Of a stretch of DNA of 64,000 nucleotides, positions 41,233-49,857 are shown piece after piece. Source of the DNA: Caldisericales bacterium. Lineage in GTDB: Bacteria; Caldisericota; Caldisericia; JAAYUI01. The translations under genes were made by a program, and so were the position numbers. Numbering within the stretch: the first letter of the stretch is position 1; each line of letters opens with the position of its first letter. The notes beneath the pieces are model-generated. The model had not been told where the DNA came from, ran no database searches, and saw only the letters and a program-made list of their open reading frames with translations. The DNA is taken from contig JAAYUI010000019.1 in the NCBI GenBank assembly GCA_012517765.1, positions 92,256 through 156,255 on the forward strand, in the 5' to 3' direction.

Positions 41233-43449
41233 CTATTTTATGGGCGGAATCCTCTTGTTTACTGGCCCAAGCTGGGAGCACAGGCTGGAAAGACCTACAA
41301 GTGCGGACATAAAAGCACCCTGGCCCTCTTTGTAGAAACCCCTGTCCTTGCTGTAAACTGGAGGAACAAAGCTCTGATAGTACAACTGGGCATCGTAGGC
41401 CGGCTCAGCACACCCATACACCAGACCAGATTTTGATATTTGCGGCCACATCGAATCCCAGGCGCCAATCACATGATACATCGAACCATTGAGTGCGCTT
41501 TCCTTTGCCAGTTTTTTCTTTGGGTCCGGCAAAACAGACATTGTTGCAGGTTCATCTTCATCAAAACATGACTCCGATGGTTTTCCTTCACCAGTTCTTC
41601 GGGACAACTTATCGCCCTGCCATTTTGAAATCTCGCCAATCAGCATGGCATTGGCCACAGTATCATAATCAGACACCTGCCCTGAGAGGTCGTCCATCCA
41701 TAAACCGTTTTGCTGTTGCCTCATGATTATCTGATCACCCAACGGTTCTTTTGTAATCAATTCTGAAATCTGCTTGTAAAGGTCTTTATTTTCGCCAAGT
41801 ATCAATGAGGCCTCGAGAATCGAGCCCAAGGCAAAAGCATTGCCCCTCACCCAGTTTATCGGATTGACATTGAGTCTGGCAGAATTTGCATTGGCCACTG
41901 CAAAGTGCCTGAAAAGTCCCTTTTCGTCAGCCAGGTGCTTCTTGTGGGCCTCATACTGGCCAAGCGCAAATTTTGCGTAGTCCCCTCCAAATATCTTCTG
42001 CGAATGGCATAAAAGCGGAACCACGGCATAAAGCGTGTCGGCCTTGATAAAGGCAGCTTCGACCTGGAGTTTTGGTGCCCTGACTTTCTTGCACAGGAGC
42101 GCCCCTTTCTCGGACACACCAAACGGTTTGGACATTACCCAGTCAGCAATCCCCTTTACCCTGTCCCTGTACTTCAAATCATTTGTTGCATCAAAAAGTT
42201 CGAAAAGGATTTCACCGCACAATGAATCAGTGACGTCATCCCTTGGCGCGTCTTTTGCCATCCATGAGTCGGCCCACGATCTCACATAATTTATGCCTTT
42301 GCTGTCCTTCAAAAACACTGAAGCATCAAGAACACCCTTCAAGAATATCGCATCATTCATCGAATGCCCCAGACTGGCAACCGGGATTTTAAGGCTCGCG
42401 TCAAGCATGCGTGAAAGGTCCTGATCATATTTGCTTTCTTTAAATCTTCTACATTCGGTCTCGAGAGAAAGGATGTATGCCTTCTGCTCATCAGGAATTT
42501 CCTTTGCTAGCCTGTCTACAAGGGCCTTTGTCAAAGAACTGCCATCGCAGGCAGGCGTGGCAAACCCAAGCAATTCTCCGACGGTTGGGACAATGTCGAC
42601 CTGGAAACATTCATCCTGATAAACAAAACCCTTTTTGACATCAGGGCCAATCATTACGCAGTAGGTATGCCTGCACCCTTCGCATGAATCACCATGCGAC
42701 TTGAACCCATCCCTCACCCCTTCCGCATGTCTGCCATGGTCTGTTGTGATTATGAGGGTTGTTTTGTCTTTATAGTCCGGATTGAACTGTATCTGCTGCC
42801 ATATTTTCCATATGAGTTCATCGGCATGGGAAATTGATTCCGTGTACTTCCTGTAATCTCCCGAGTGTCCCACTGAATCAACATGAGGCAATATTGCATA
42901 AACAAGCTTTGGTCTGGTGGTCAGCAGAAGCTCCGAGAGTTTTGAGGCAATCTCGTCATCACCATAGCCAAGGGCATAAAATGGGGCCTCATAGTTTCTT
43001 CCAAAACCTGGGAATGTTGAATAGTTCAGGTGCCAGCAATTGCCTTTACCAGGCAGGATGCAGACATCCTCCGGTGGCGCATCAAACTGGCGCCTATAGT
43101 ACTCGAACATGGTTGGTGTCGAAGGCCTTATCCTGCCATTGTTCGGCTCGTATTGCCATGCGCCGGTTACACACTGTGCATGTCCAGGAGCAGTATAGGT
43201 GCAGGTTTCATTGTACATCCTGGTGAAAATGGCACCATTCGGCCTGATGTCATTCCAGATGTGACTCATGTATTTTTCTTCGGAACCAAAACCATCCTCA
43301 AATCTCAATCCATCAGTATTAATGACGATGACGTTTTCTGTGACATACTTTCTGGGCTTGAAAGATGTCTGTCCAGATTCTGTGTGACGGAGGAAAAATG
43401 GCACAACGGCAACAATAACTGCCAGCGCGACAAGTATTGGCTTTTTCAT
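41233..43449 (-). CDS. Secreted alkaline-phosphatase-superfamily enzyme with helical C-terminal domain
   Basis: A 738-aa exported protein. The signal/anchor helix (MKKPILVALAVIVAVVPFFL) precedes a phosphodiesterase/sulfatase-type domain: INTDGLRFEDGF (metal Asp), the nucleophile region TCTYTAPGHAQCVTG with a Thr/Ser candidate, LPHVDSVGHSGDY (Asp, His) and ITTDHGRHAEG (Asp-His). From ~residue 340 a long helical region with repeated segments (NDLKYRDRVKGIADWVMSKPF and similar) resembles alpha/alpha-toroid or six-hairpin glycosidase-like folds. The substrate could be a phosphodiester, phosphonate or sulfate; it cannot be told here. GGAGG lies 7 nt before the ATG at 43449. Confidence 0.8.
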   Translation of the reverse strand: MKKPILVALAVIVAVVPFFLRHTESGQTSFKPRKYVTENVIVINTDGLRFEDGFGSEEKYMSHIWNDIRPNGAIFTRMYNETCTYTAPGHAQCVTGAWQYEPNNGRIRPSTPTMFEYYRRQFDAPPEDVCILPGKGNCWHLNYSTFPGFGRNYEAPFYALGYGDDEIASKLSELLLTTRPKLVYAILPHVDSVGHSGDYRKYTESISHADELIWKIWQQIQFNPDYKDKTTLIITTDHGRHAEGVRDGFKSHGDSCEGCRHTYCVMIGPDVKKGFVYQDECFQVDIVPTVGELLGFATPACDGSSLTKALVDRLAKEIPDEQKAYILSLETECRRFKESKYDQDLSRMLDASLKIPVASLGHSMNDAIFLKGVLDASVFLKDSKGINYVRSWADSWMAKDAPRDDVTDSLCGEILFELFDATNDLKYRDRVKGIADWVMSKPFGVSEKGALLCKKVRAPKLQVEAAFIKADTLYAVVPLLCHSQKIFGGDYAKFALGQYEAHKKHLADEKGLFRHFAVANANSARLNVNPINWVRGNAFALGSILEASLILGENKDLYKQISELITKEPLGDQIIMRQQQNGLWMDDLSGQVSDYDTVANAMLIGEISKWQGDKLSRRTGEGKPSESCFDEDEPATMSVLPDPKKKLAKESALNGSMYHVIGAWDSMWPQISKSGLVYGCAEPAYDAQLYYQSFVPPVYSKDRGFYKEGQGAFMSALVGLSSLCSQLGPVNKRIPPIK

Positions 43450-43508
43450 TTGCAGCCTCCTTTTCCTTTTACTACGGAAATCGGAACACAATTGTCTGCA
43501 AAAATAAA

Positions 43509-43535
43509 AAAGGCCCACTAGAAAAGTGGGCCTTT
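43509..43535 (-). terminator. Terminator of fur-nrdJ
   Basis: An 11-bp stem AAAGGCCCACT / AGTGGGCCTTT with a 5-nt loop, followed on the minus strand by TTTTTATTTT, 22 nt past the nrdJ stop. Confidence 0.88.
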
Positions 43536-43557
43536 GAAAAATTATTGATAAGGGTGA

Positions 43558-45807
43558 TCATCCGCACTTGCTGTATCCGCAAGATTTGCAAATCACACAC
43601 CCTTCGGCAAACTCAAGCATGGCACCACAATCAGGACATTGTGGATTCAGGCCAAGGACGTTACCTGAGAGGGAAGTGGAGTGTCCATTTTTGGGGGGTT
43701 CTGAACCGCCAAAATCAAGCGTTTCCCAGGACAGGACCCTTTCAAGGGCCTGCGAGATGGCGTCTGGACAGGAAAGAACAGCGCCGTTCTGCCCCCAGGT
43801 CGGGGATGGACACCTGAGGCCCCTTATCTGCCCAATGACCGCTTTTGTATCGACACCCGCCCTAAGGGCAAGTGAAATCAATCTTGCTATTCCGTCTGAC
43901 TGCGCCGCGGCACAACCACCAGACTTGCCCATTGTTGCAAATACTTCACAAATTCCCTTTTCATCATGATTTATCGTTACAAAGAGGTTTCCACAGCCAG
44001 TCCTTATCCTGAAGGTGACACCCTTTGTCATTTCGGGGCGTTCCCTCGGGGCAATTGGCCCTGGCTCGACATTTTCAGCCTTTGCTTCCTTGTTTACTTC
44101 CTTGATGCTCAAGACCTGTTCCGACCTTGAACCATCGCGATATATGGTCACTCCCTTGCAACCAAGCTTGTACGCAAGGACAAAAACTTCCTTTACATCT
44201 TCCCTTGTGGCATTGTTGGGGAAATTGACGGTCTTTGAAACCGCATTGTCCGTTGCCATCTGGAAAGCGGCCTGCATCCTGACATGCCAGTACGGGGAGA
44301 TGTCATGGGCGCAAACAAACACTCTCCTGATATCCGGCGGGAGCTGGTCAATATGGGCAATGGTACCCTCAGAGGATATCTGGGCAAGCAATTCATCAGA
44401 GACAAGCTCCCTCTTTTCAAGTTCCTGCTGGAAAATTGAGTTGGTTTCAAAAAACTGTTTGCCACCCATGATATTGCGGACATATGAGATGGCAAAAACT
44501 GGTTCTATTCCTGAAGAAACACCGGCTATCATGCTTATGGTTCCAGTTGGGGCAATGGTGGTGATTGTGGCATTTCTCAGCGGTGGCCCATCGTCCTGCG
44601 CATAAGTCGAGATATTGAAATTCGGGAAAGGGCCCCTTGTTTTGGCAAGTTCCCTCGAAGCTTCCCTACCTTTGTCTTGTATAAAGGCCATGATTTTGCC
44701 TGCAAGATCAACCGCCTCCTGGGAATTATAAGGTATGCCAAGGAGGAAAAGCATATCGGCAAATCCCATTACCCCAAGACCAATCTTGCGGTTTTCACGG
44801 CACATCTTCGTTATCGAATCAAGCGGATACTTATTTACATCAATAACATTATCGAGGAAATGCACGGACTTCCTGATGAGTTTTGCCAGTTTGTCCCAGT
44901 TGATCTGTCCATCGGCCACAACAGTGGCAAGATTGATGGAGCCGAGGTTGCATGCCTCATAAGGAAGCAATGGCTGTTCACCGCAGGGGTTCGTGGACTC
45001 TATTTCACCTAGCGTTGGTGTTGGATTGTCCTTGTTGAGCCTGTCAAGGAAGATTATTCCCGGTTCACCATTTTTCCATGCCATGTCGACTATAAGATCA
45101 AAAACCTCTTTTGCTTTGAGTTTCTCGACAACGATTCCACCCCTTGGATTCATCAGTGGATATTCTTCATCGGCATCCACGGCCCTCATGAAATCTTCGG
45201 TAATGCCAACCGATATGTTGAAATTGCTGATTGTTTTATCTTCAGATTTGCACTTGATGAACTCAAGGATATCAGGATGGTCAATCCTCAGGATGCCCAT
45301 GTTGGCGCCCCTGCGTGTTCCACCCTGCTTTATCGCCTCGGTGGCAGCATCAAAAACTTTCAGGAAAGAGACCGGCCCGGAGGAGACACCATTTGTTGAT
45401 TTGACGATATCATTTTTCGGCCTGAGCCTTGAGAACGAAAATCCGGTTCCACCACCTGATTTGTGTATCATGGCGGTATGTTTGATGGCCTCAAAGATTG
45501 ACTCTATAGAATCTTCTACTGGCAAAACAAAACATGCCGAAAGCTGGCCCAACTCCCTGCCGGCGTTCATGAGCGTCGGTGAATTGGGCAAAAACTCAAG
45601 ATTCACCATCATATCGAGGAATGACTCATAAGTTTCCTCAACCTGCCCGGGTGTTGAACCATGCGCCCTGTCTCCATCTGCTATGGCCCTGGCCACCCTC
45701 TGGAGCATGCCAAACGGGGTTTCAATAACCTTGCCGTTCATATCTTTTGCCAGATAGCGTTTCTCAAGGACAACCTTGGCGTTATCGGAGATTTTTGGTT
45801 CCTGCAT
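43558..45807 (-). CDS. nrdJ: Adenosylcobalamin-dependent ribonucleotide reductase (class II)
   Basis: Reduces ribonucleotides with a B12-derived radical, independent of oxygen. The 749-aa protein has FLPNSPTLMNAGRELGQLSACFVLP, SGGGTGFSFSRLRP, STNPCGEQPLLPYEACNLGSINLA with the active-site Cys, APTGTISMIAG, and a C-terminal redox/zinc segment CPDCGAMLEFAEGCVICKSCG. It starts 5 nt after the Fur-family gene with AAAGGAGTG upstream of the ATG at 45807, indicating an operon. Together with the split mutase it shows that this organism depends on cobalamin. Confidence 0.96.
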   Translation of the reverse strand: MQEPKISDNAKVVLEKRYLAKDMNGKVIETPFGMLQRVARAIADGDRAHGSTPGQVEETYESFLDMMVNLEFLPNSPTLMNAGRELGQLSACFVLPVEDSIESIFEAIKHTAMIHKSGGGTGFSFSRLRPKNDIVKSTNGVSSGPVSFLKVFDAATEAIKQGGTRRGANMGILRIDHPDILEFIKCKSEDKTISNFNISVGITEDFMRAVDADEEYPLMNPRGGIVVEKLKAKEVFDLIVDMAWKNGEPGIIFLDRLNKDNPTPTLGEIESTNPCGEQPLLPYEACNLGSINLATVVADGQINWDKLAKLIRKSVHFLDNVIDVNKYPLDSITKMCRENRKIGLGVMGFADMLFLLGIPYNSQEAVDLAGKIMAFIQDKGREASRELAKTRGPFPNFNISTYAQDDGPPLRNATITTIAPTGTISMIAGVSSGIEPVFAISYVRNIMGGKQFFETNSIFQQELEKRELVSDELLAQISSEGTIAHIDQLPPDIRRVFVCAHDISPYWHVRMQAAFQMATDNAVSKTVNFPNNATREDVKEVFVLAYKLGCKGVTIYRDGSRSEQVLSIKEVNKEAKAENVEPGPIAPRERPEMTKGVTFRIRTGCGNLFVTINHDEKGICEVFATMGKSGGCAAAQSDGIARLISLALRAGVDTKAVIGQIRGLRCPSPTWGQNGAVLSCPDAISQALERVLSWETLDFGGSEPPKNGHSTSLSGNVLGLNPQCPDCGAMLEFAEGCVICKSCGYSKCG

Positions 45808-45811
45808 GGAA

Positions 45812-46231
45812 TCACTCCTTTCCGTCAGTCTTGCACTTCGGGCAGACACCATGGATTTCCATGGCGACATGGTTGATCTGAAAACCCGATTTGTCCTCCA
45901 GTTCACTTATCTCGGCAAATTGTTCTGGTTGCATCATTTCCCTTATAACACCACACTTGTCGCACACTATATGAATGTGACCATCAGTCCTGCCATCATA
46001 CCTGGCCTGGCCAAATCCAAGCTCCAGCTTTTGGACCAGACCTTCTCTGGTGAGAATGCCAAGATTCCTGTAGACGGTGCCAAGACTCAGGTTTTTGATT
46101 TGCCTCCTGGCTTTGGCGTAAACCCAATCGGCAGTCGGATGGGTGTCGGTGTTCCTCAGTATGTCCAGTATTACCCTTCTCTGTTTTGTAAGCCTCATGT
46201 TGTCCGACAAGCCATAATCTCTTCTGGTCAT
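45812..46231 (-). CDS. Fur-family metalloregulator upstream of nrdJ
   Basis: A 139-aa Fur/PerR/Zur-type protein: MRLTKQRRVILDILRNTDTHPTADWVYAKARRQI winged helix, SLGTVYRNLGILTREGLVQKLELG, then the metal/regulatory segment GHIHIVCDKCGVIREM and a C-terminal CPKC zinc site. Absence of an Asp-rich H-rich Fur signature leaves PerR-like or Zur-like options. The ATG at 46231 has AGGGGGAAG upstream; the open frame reads upstream but without support. It is co-transcribed with nrdJ, which suggests metal or oxidative control of nucleotide reduction. Confidence 0.9.
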   Translation of the reverse strand: MTRRDYGLSDNMRLTKQRRVILDILRNTDTHPTADWVYAKARRQIKNLSLGTVYRNLGILTREGLVQKLELGFGQARYDGRTDGHIHIVCDKCGVIREMMQPEQFAEISELEDKSGFQINHVAMEIHGVCPKCKTDGKE

Positions 46232-46249
46232 TCTTCCCCCTAAAAACCG

Positions 46250-46265
46250 CCAGGCGATCGCCGGG
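46250..46265 (-). terminator. Hairpin upstream of fur (terminator or attenuator)
   Basis: A short stem CCAGGC-GATC-GCCGGG with one mismatch, followed on the minus strand by GGTTTTTAG, 80 nt past the stalk-domain gene and just upstream of the fur ribosome site. It could end the protease operon or attenuate fur; no clear fur promoter was assigned. Confidence 0.35.
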
Positions 46266-46344
46266 CTTTTATTGTGAGAAAACAATGTCAAATTATTGCA
46301 CAACAGAAAATCCGATGCAAGGTGACCCTTGCCAGAAGCCAAAG

Positions 46345-47205
46345 CTAGCTAGAACAGCCCGGAAAAGTCACTATTGCGGTATTTGTGAACTGGTCCCACT
46401 CAACGCTCCCTCCAAGGGCCGTTGAAACAAATCTGAGCGGCACCATAATATTGCCTTTTATGTTAACCGGAGCAGCGCTCATTGCAAGGGTCTTTTCAAG
46501 ATTTGGGTAAACAAGCCTCGCCTTGTCGATCCCCTTTTTTAAAAGTACCTTTTTTGGCCCCATGACATATGAAGCCTCCCCAATTGAATTGTTCCAGCCA
46601 ACTTCCGCATCAATGATCTCGCCAAGCAGCCTGAAAGGAATCATCATGTTTCCAGAAACGATTGTTGGCGCCGTTTTGGCCGTCATTGTCTTTTCTGAAA
46701 TTGTCTTGCCCGGAGTACACCCATCCATCTCGATTTCTCTCACAAGGACCGGTTTTTCACCAGCAACAAAATATGCTTTTACAGGTTTTACCAGCATCAT
46801 GTAGAGTATTCCACTACCAAAATCCTGGCCGGATGGGTCCACTATCCTGAGTTTTGCCGAAACCGGATCCTCACCAGAAAAATCACTTGGCACAAAAAAT
46901 CTCATCTGGCAACGCAGGGATGAGCCCTGAATGATCGGGTCAGGTGATCCGCCCTCTTCGGAAAAACAATAGTCGTTAACACACCCCTGACCGGCCCAGA
47001 CATGCCCGGCAGTTGTCCCGTCTGGTTCAAGTACCCCTTTGTAAAACCCGTCAAGCAACACTTTGCCCTCAAAACGCCAGTCAACAACCATGCCAGGAGA
47101 AACAAGTGCCAGCTCTGAGTCTATAATTTTTTCACCAATTTGGGCATGTGTACCACACGGGAAGATTAATACAAAAACAAGCAGAAATAAAATGAGTTTT
47201 TTCAC
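46345..47205 (-). CDS. Secreted copper-amine-oxidase-like stalk-domain protein
   Basis: A 286-aa exported protein: signal peptide MKKLILFLLVFVLIFPCGTHA, a novel N-terminal half with no recognised fold (residues ~25-165, containing QCRMRFFVPSDFSGEDP-like beta strands), then a stalk-domain pair (NMMIPFRLLGEIIDAEVGWN and NIMVPLRFVSTALGGSVEWDQ). It overlaps the M6 protease stop by 4 nt, so the pair is co-translated. Such stalk modules occur on several other secreted proteins here. Confidence 0.8.
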   Translation of the reverse strand: MKKLILFLLVFVLIFPCGTHAQIGEKIIDSELALVSPGMVVDWRFEGKVLLDGFYKGVLEPDGTTAGHVWAGQGCVNDYCFSEEGGSPDPIIQGSSLRCQMRFFVPSDFSGEDPVSAKLRIVDPSGQDFGSGILYMMLVKPVKAYFVAGEKPVLVREIEMDGCTPGKTISEKTMTAKTAPTIVSGNMMIPFRLLGEIIDAEVGWNNSIGEASYVMGPKKVLLKKGIDKARLVYPNLEKTLAMSAAPVNIKGNIMVPLRFVSTALGGSVEWDQFTNTAIVTFPGCSS

Positions 47206-48875
47206 TTGTACCTTATCCCGACATACCTGGATGCCACAATAAGGTCTCCGTAGCCAACAACACCATCTCCATCCAGATCGTATTTCATCTCTTTATTATT
47301 AAGGCTAGAAAAAATCTTCAACAGATCTTCCTCCTCAATTACACCGTTAGAGTTGTAATCCATTACAAAATAAACATTTCTCAAAAGTACCTTGAAGGTG
47401 AATGACTGATTTTCAGACTCTACAGATATAATCTTTTCCACCACTCTTTCCTTCAGTTTGTCTTTTGGGTAGGACAAGAGCAATAAAGCGCCCTTCCCTT
47501 CATCTGGGCCGAGGTCGAAAGTTTTCTCTCCAAAAACCTGTGTATCACAATCAAGCACCACGGGGCTGCTTCCCTTGTTGAACATTCTAATCTTGAAGCA
47601 CGTTTTGTGCAAATCCCCGGTCACCGCCCAATTTCTGTCCATAGAGAAAAAAATATTTTCCTTCGGTATTATTGTTATCCTGACCTTCAATGCGGGGCCA
47701 AGTCCAGAAATGACCTCTAATGTTACAGTTTTTGTGTAGTTTTTGTCAAAAGGCAATGTTGACGGATCAGTCTTTGGGGAAGCGACGGTGTGACCAGACT
47801 CGATCGAGTAGCAAGCGTTTTCATGCCAGGGAGTCTTGCCAGGATTCAATATCTCGACCGCATAATGGTTGTTTTCATCGCCACTGTTGAAGCGGTGCCT
47901 GTAAGCAACTGAATCATCAATTTTATAAACCAGGAGACCTTCGGACGGTATCCCGCCCCAGAAAGCATCTATGCCTTCCTTCTTTCTGTATTCCAGGGCA
48001 AGATATTCCTTGGTTCCTTCTATGGGGACAATAAGATAACTCCCATTTGCGTTGGAGGTTATCGGTGGAATATCATATGTACCGCTTTGACCAACAACTA
48101 CGGGGCGGAGGAAACCCATTCTTTCCCTGTGAAAACCACTCATCCCAAGGCCCTTGTGTCTGGCGGCCATAATTTCAAAACAGGTCACTGGATAGCCACA
48201 ATCACCTTCCTTGAAGGGTCCTCCACAATCGTAGTCATAAAGGTCCGCAAGCCCCATTATATGGCCAAATTCATGCGCCATGACCTGGCTCGCAGTGCTG
48301 TTTACAGACTGCTCCTCGCAAACAAGAACATAAAGAAACTCTACTGTTTTTCCGTCTATATTGACGGAACTCATGGACATGTGCGGCCAGAAACCGTCAT
48401 CTTTCGGGAAATTGGTATATCCCTCGCACCCACCTGACACAACAATGCAAACACATGGTGGCTGAGACCAGCTCTTGGCATATTCCTCAAAATCAAGCCC
48501 ATTTTTTACAGCTTCCCGGATCAAAGTGTCAATCATCTCGTGACACCTTATGTCAAAAGAATTTTCATTGTCCTGGGCATAATATATTATTGGCTTGGGC
48601 ATTCTTACCCACCCGCCCCTCAGAAAAGGCCCCTGCGAAACCTTTATGGTGCCAGATGATGCTTCCTTGAAGAACCTGTTCAGGCTTTGCCCATTTTCAG
48701 AGAAGAGCTCATCGCATATTCCTGAAAACTCTTTCTTGTGCTGGGCATCAGAAAAATCGGCCGCAACAACAATCAGTTTAAGATCGGAAACTTCCTTGGC
48801 AAACGGTTCAAAGTTGCCTGGCAGTGGGGGCAAAACAACCAGCAAGACAAGCATTAAAATAAAAAACTTCTTCAT
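47202..48875 (-). CDS. Secreted M6-family metalloprotease with C-terminal dockerin
   Basis: A 557-aa exported zinc protease. A signal peptide covers the first ~25 residues; the active site HEFGHIMGLADLYDYD lies at about residue 201, as in immune-inhibitor-A-like M6 peptidases. The C-terminal ~60 residues form a dockerin type I-like pair of Ca2+ loops: DYNSNGVIEEED and DLDGDGVVGYGD, each in a repeat. The ORF reads open 226 codons further upstream but only as antisense to nfnA. The true start is the ATG at 48875, which lies 7 nt after TATAAT and has no Shine-Dalgarno (leaderless). Confidence 0.87.
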   Translation of the reverse strand: MKKFFILMLVLLVVLPPLPGNFEPFAKEVSDLKLIVVAADFSDAQHKKEFSGICDELFSENGQSLNRFFKEASSGTIKVSQGPFLRGGWVRMPKPIIYYAQDNENSFDIRCHEMIDTLIREAVKNGLDFEEYAKSWSQPPCVCIVVSGGCEGYTNFPKDDGFWPHMSMSSVNIDGKTVEFLYVLVCEEQSVNSTASQVMAHEFGHIMGLADLYDYDCGGPFKEGDCGYPVTCFEIMAARHKGLGMSGFHRERMGFLRPVVVGQSGTYDIPPITSNANGSYLIVPIEGTKEYLALEYRKKEGIDAFWGGIPSEGLLVYKIDDSVAYRHRFNSGDENNHYAVEILNPGKTPWHENACYSIESGHTVASPKTDPSTLPFDKNYTKTVTLEVISGLGPALKVRITIIPKENIFFSMDRNWAVTGDLHKTCFKIRMFNKGSSPVVLDCDTQVFGEKTFDLGPDEGKGALLLLSYPKDKLKERVVEKIISVESENQSFTFKVLLRNVYFVMDYNSNGVIEEEDLLKIFSSLNNKEMKYDLDGDGVVGYGDLIVASRYVGIRYK

Positions 48876-48882
48876 AAGGGGG

Positions 48883-48888
48883 ATTATA
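48883..48888 (-). promoter_or_regulatory. -10 element of the M6 protease (leaderless)
   Basis: A perfect TATAAT ends 7 nt before the ATG at 48875; the -35 is weak. The intervening CCCCCTT cannot be a ribosome site. Confidence 0.55.
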
Positions 48889-48948
48889 GCGCCCCGTAGT
48901 TTAAAATTCTTGCACGAATTGGCAGGCCATTTTTGGGGCGCTCTATAC

Positions 48949-48977
48949 TGGACAATAAACCCGCCAAAATCTATACT
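48949..48977 (+). promoter_or_regulatory. Promoter of nfnA-nfnB-amrS-maf-minC
   Basis: TGGACA (48949-48954), 17-nt spacer, TATACT (48972-48977), about 30 nt before an AAAGGGGGTG site. It is divergent from the M6 protease promoter, 60 bp away. Confidence 0.7.
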
Positions 48978-49014
48978 TACCTCCGGTTGCAAACAAAACC
49001 AAAGGGGGTGTGCG

Positions 49015-49857
49015 TTGTTTACCATTCTTGAGAAAAGGGACCTTGCAGACAAGATTTGTGAATACGTCTTCGAGGCCCCGCTTGTCGCGAAAAAAGCCAG
49101 GCCGGGACAATTTGTGATGCTCAGGCTCGACGAGGAAGGCGAGAGGATTCCAATAACTCTTGCCGACACGGACCCAAAGACCGGACGAATAAAAATAGTC
49201 GTCCAGGCAATCGGGACAACCACAAACAGACTGCACTGCTTTGAAAAGGGTGGCACCATAGCGGACATTATTGGACCACTTGGTACTCCAACCCACCTGG
49301 ACGGATTCAAAAAGGCCATTTGTGTTGGCGGGGGTGTTGGCATAGCCTGCATCCATCCAATCGCAAAAGAGCTCAAGGCCATGGGTGTCCAGGTCACATC
49401 AATTATTGGCTCCAGATGCAAAGACCTTGTGTTCTTTGAGGACGAAATGAGGGCCGCATCACATGAGCTCATCATCACAACAGACGATGGCTCGTACGGC
49501 AGAAAGGGCCTCGTAACAGGGCCACTGGCCGAGCTTTTGCAGGGTGCAGACAAGGCAGACGTGGTATTCAGCGTTGGCCCAGTGATTATGATGCGTGAGG
49601 TTGCAAAAGCAACAAAACCCTACGAAGTCAAAACCTATGTTTCACTTAACCCCATCATGGTCGATGGAACAGGTATGTGTGGGGCTTGCAGGGTGAGCGT
49701 TGGCGGGGTCACAAAATTTGGGTGCGTCGATGGACCGGACTTCGACGGACACCAGGTTGATTTTGACCTTCTGATGAAGCGCCTTGCAATGTTCAAGGAG
49801 ATGGAACAGCAATCGCTTGGGCTTTGGCAAAAGGAGGGCTGCAAATGCCACAAATAA
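49015..49857 (+). CDS. NfnA-like ferredoxin-NADP+ reductase subunit
   Basis: A 280-aa FAD/NAD-binding protein of the sulfide dehydrogenase/NfnA (dihydroorotate-dehydrogenase electron-transfer) type. FTILEKRDLADKICEYVFEAP, then GQFVMLRLDEEGERIPITLADTD (FAD), and the [2Fe-2S] segment DGTGMCGACRVSVGGVTKFGCVDGPDFDGHQVDF. The start is a TTG at 49015 with AAAGGGGGTG just upstream; the open frame reaches ~420 nt further back but lacks family homology. With NfnB it would bifurcate electrons between NADPH, NADH and ferredoxin. Confidence 0.9.
   Translation: MFTILEKRDLADKICEYVFEAPLVAKKARPGQFVMLRLDEEGERIPITLADTDPKTGRIKIVVQAIGTTTNRLHCFEKGGTIADIIGPLGTPTHLDGFKKAICVGGGVGIACIHPIAKELKAMGVQVTSIIGSRCKDLVFFEDEMRAASHELIITTDDGSYGRKGLVTGPLAELLQGADKADVVFSVGPVIMMREVAKATKPYEVKTYVSLNPIMVDGTGMCGACRVSVGGVTKFGCVDGPDFDGHQVDFDLLMKRLAMFKEMEQQSLGLWQKEGCKCHK

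Noticed and set aside
48595..49014. Upstream extension of the nfnA reading frame
   Set aside because: It crosses the start of the M6 protease gene and lacks homology; a TTG at 49015 with a good ribosome site matches the NfnA start.
48876..49553. Upstream extension of the M6 protease frame
   Set aside because: It reads antisense through nfnA, and the ATG at 48875 begins a proper signal peptide.
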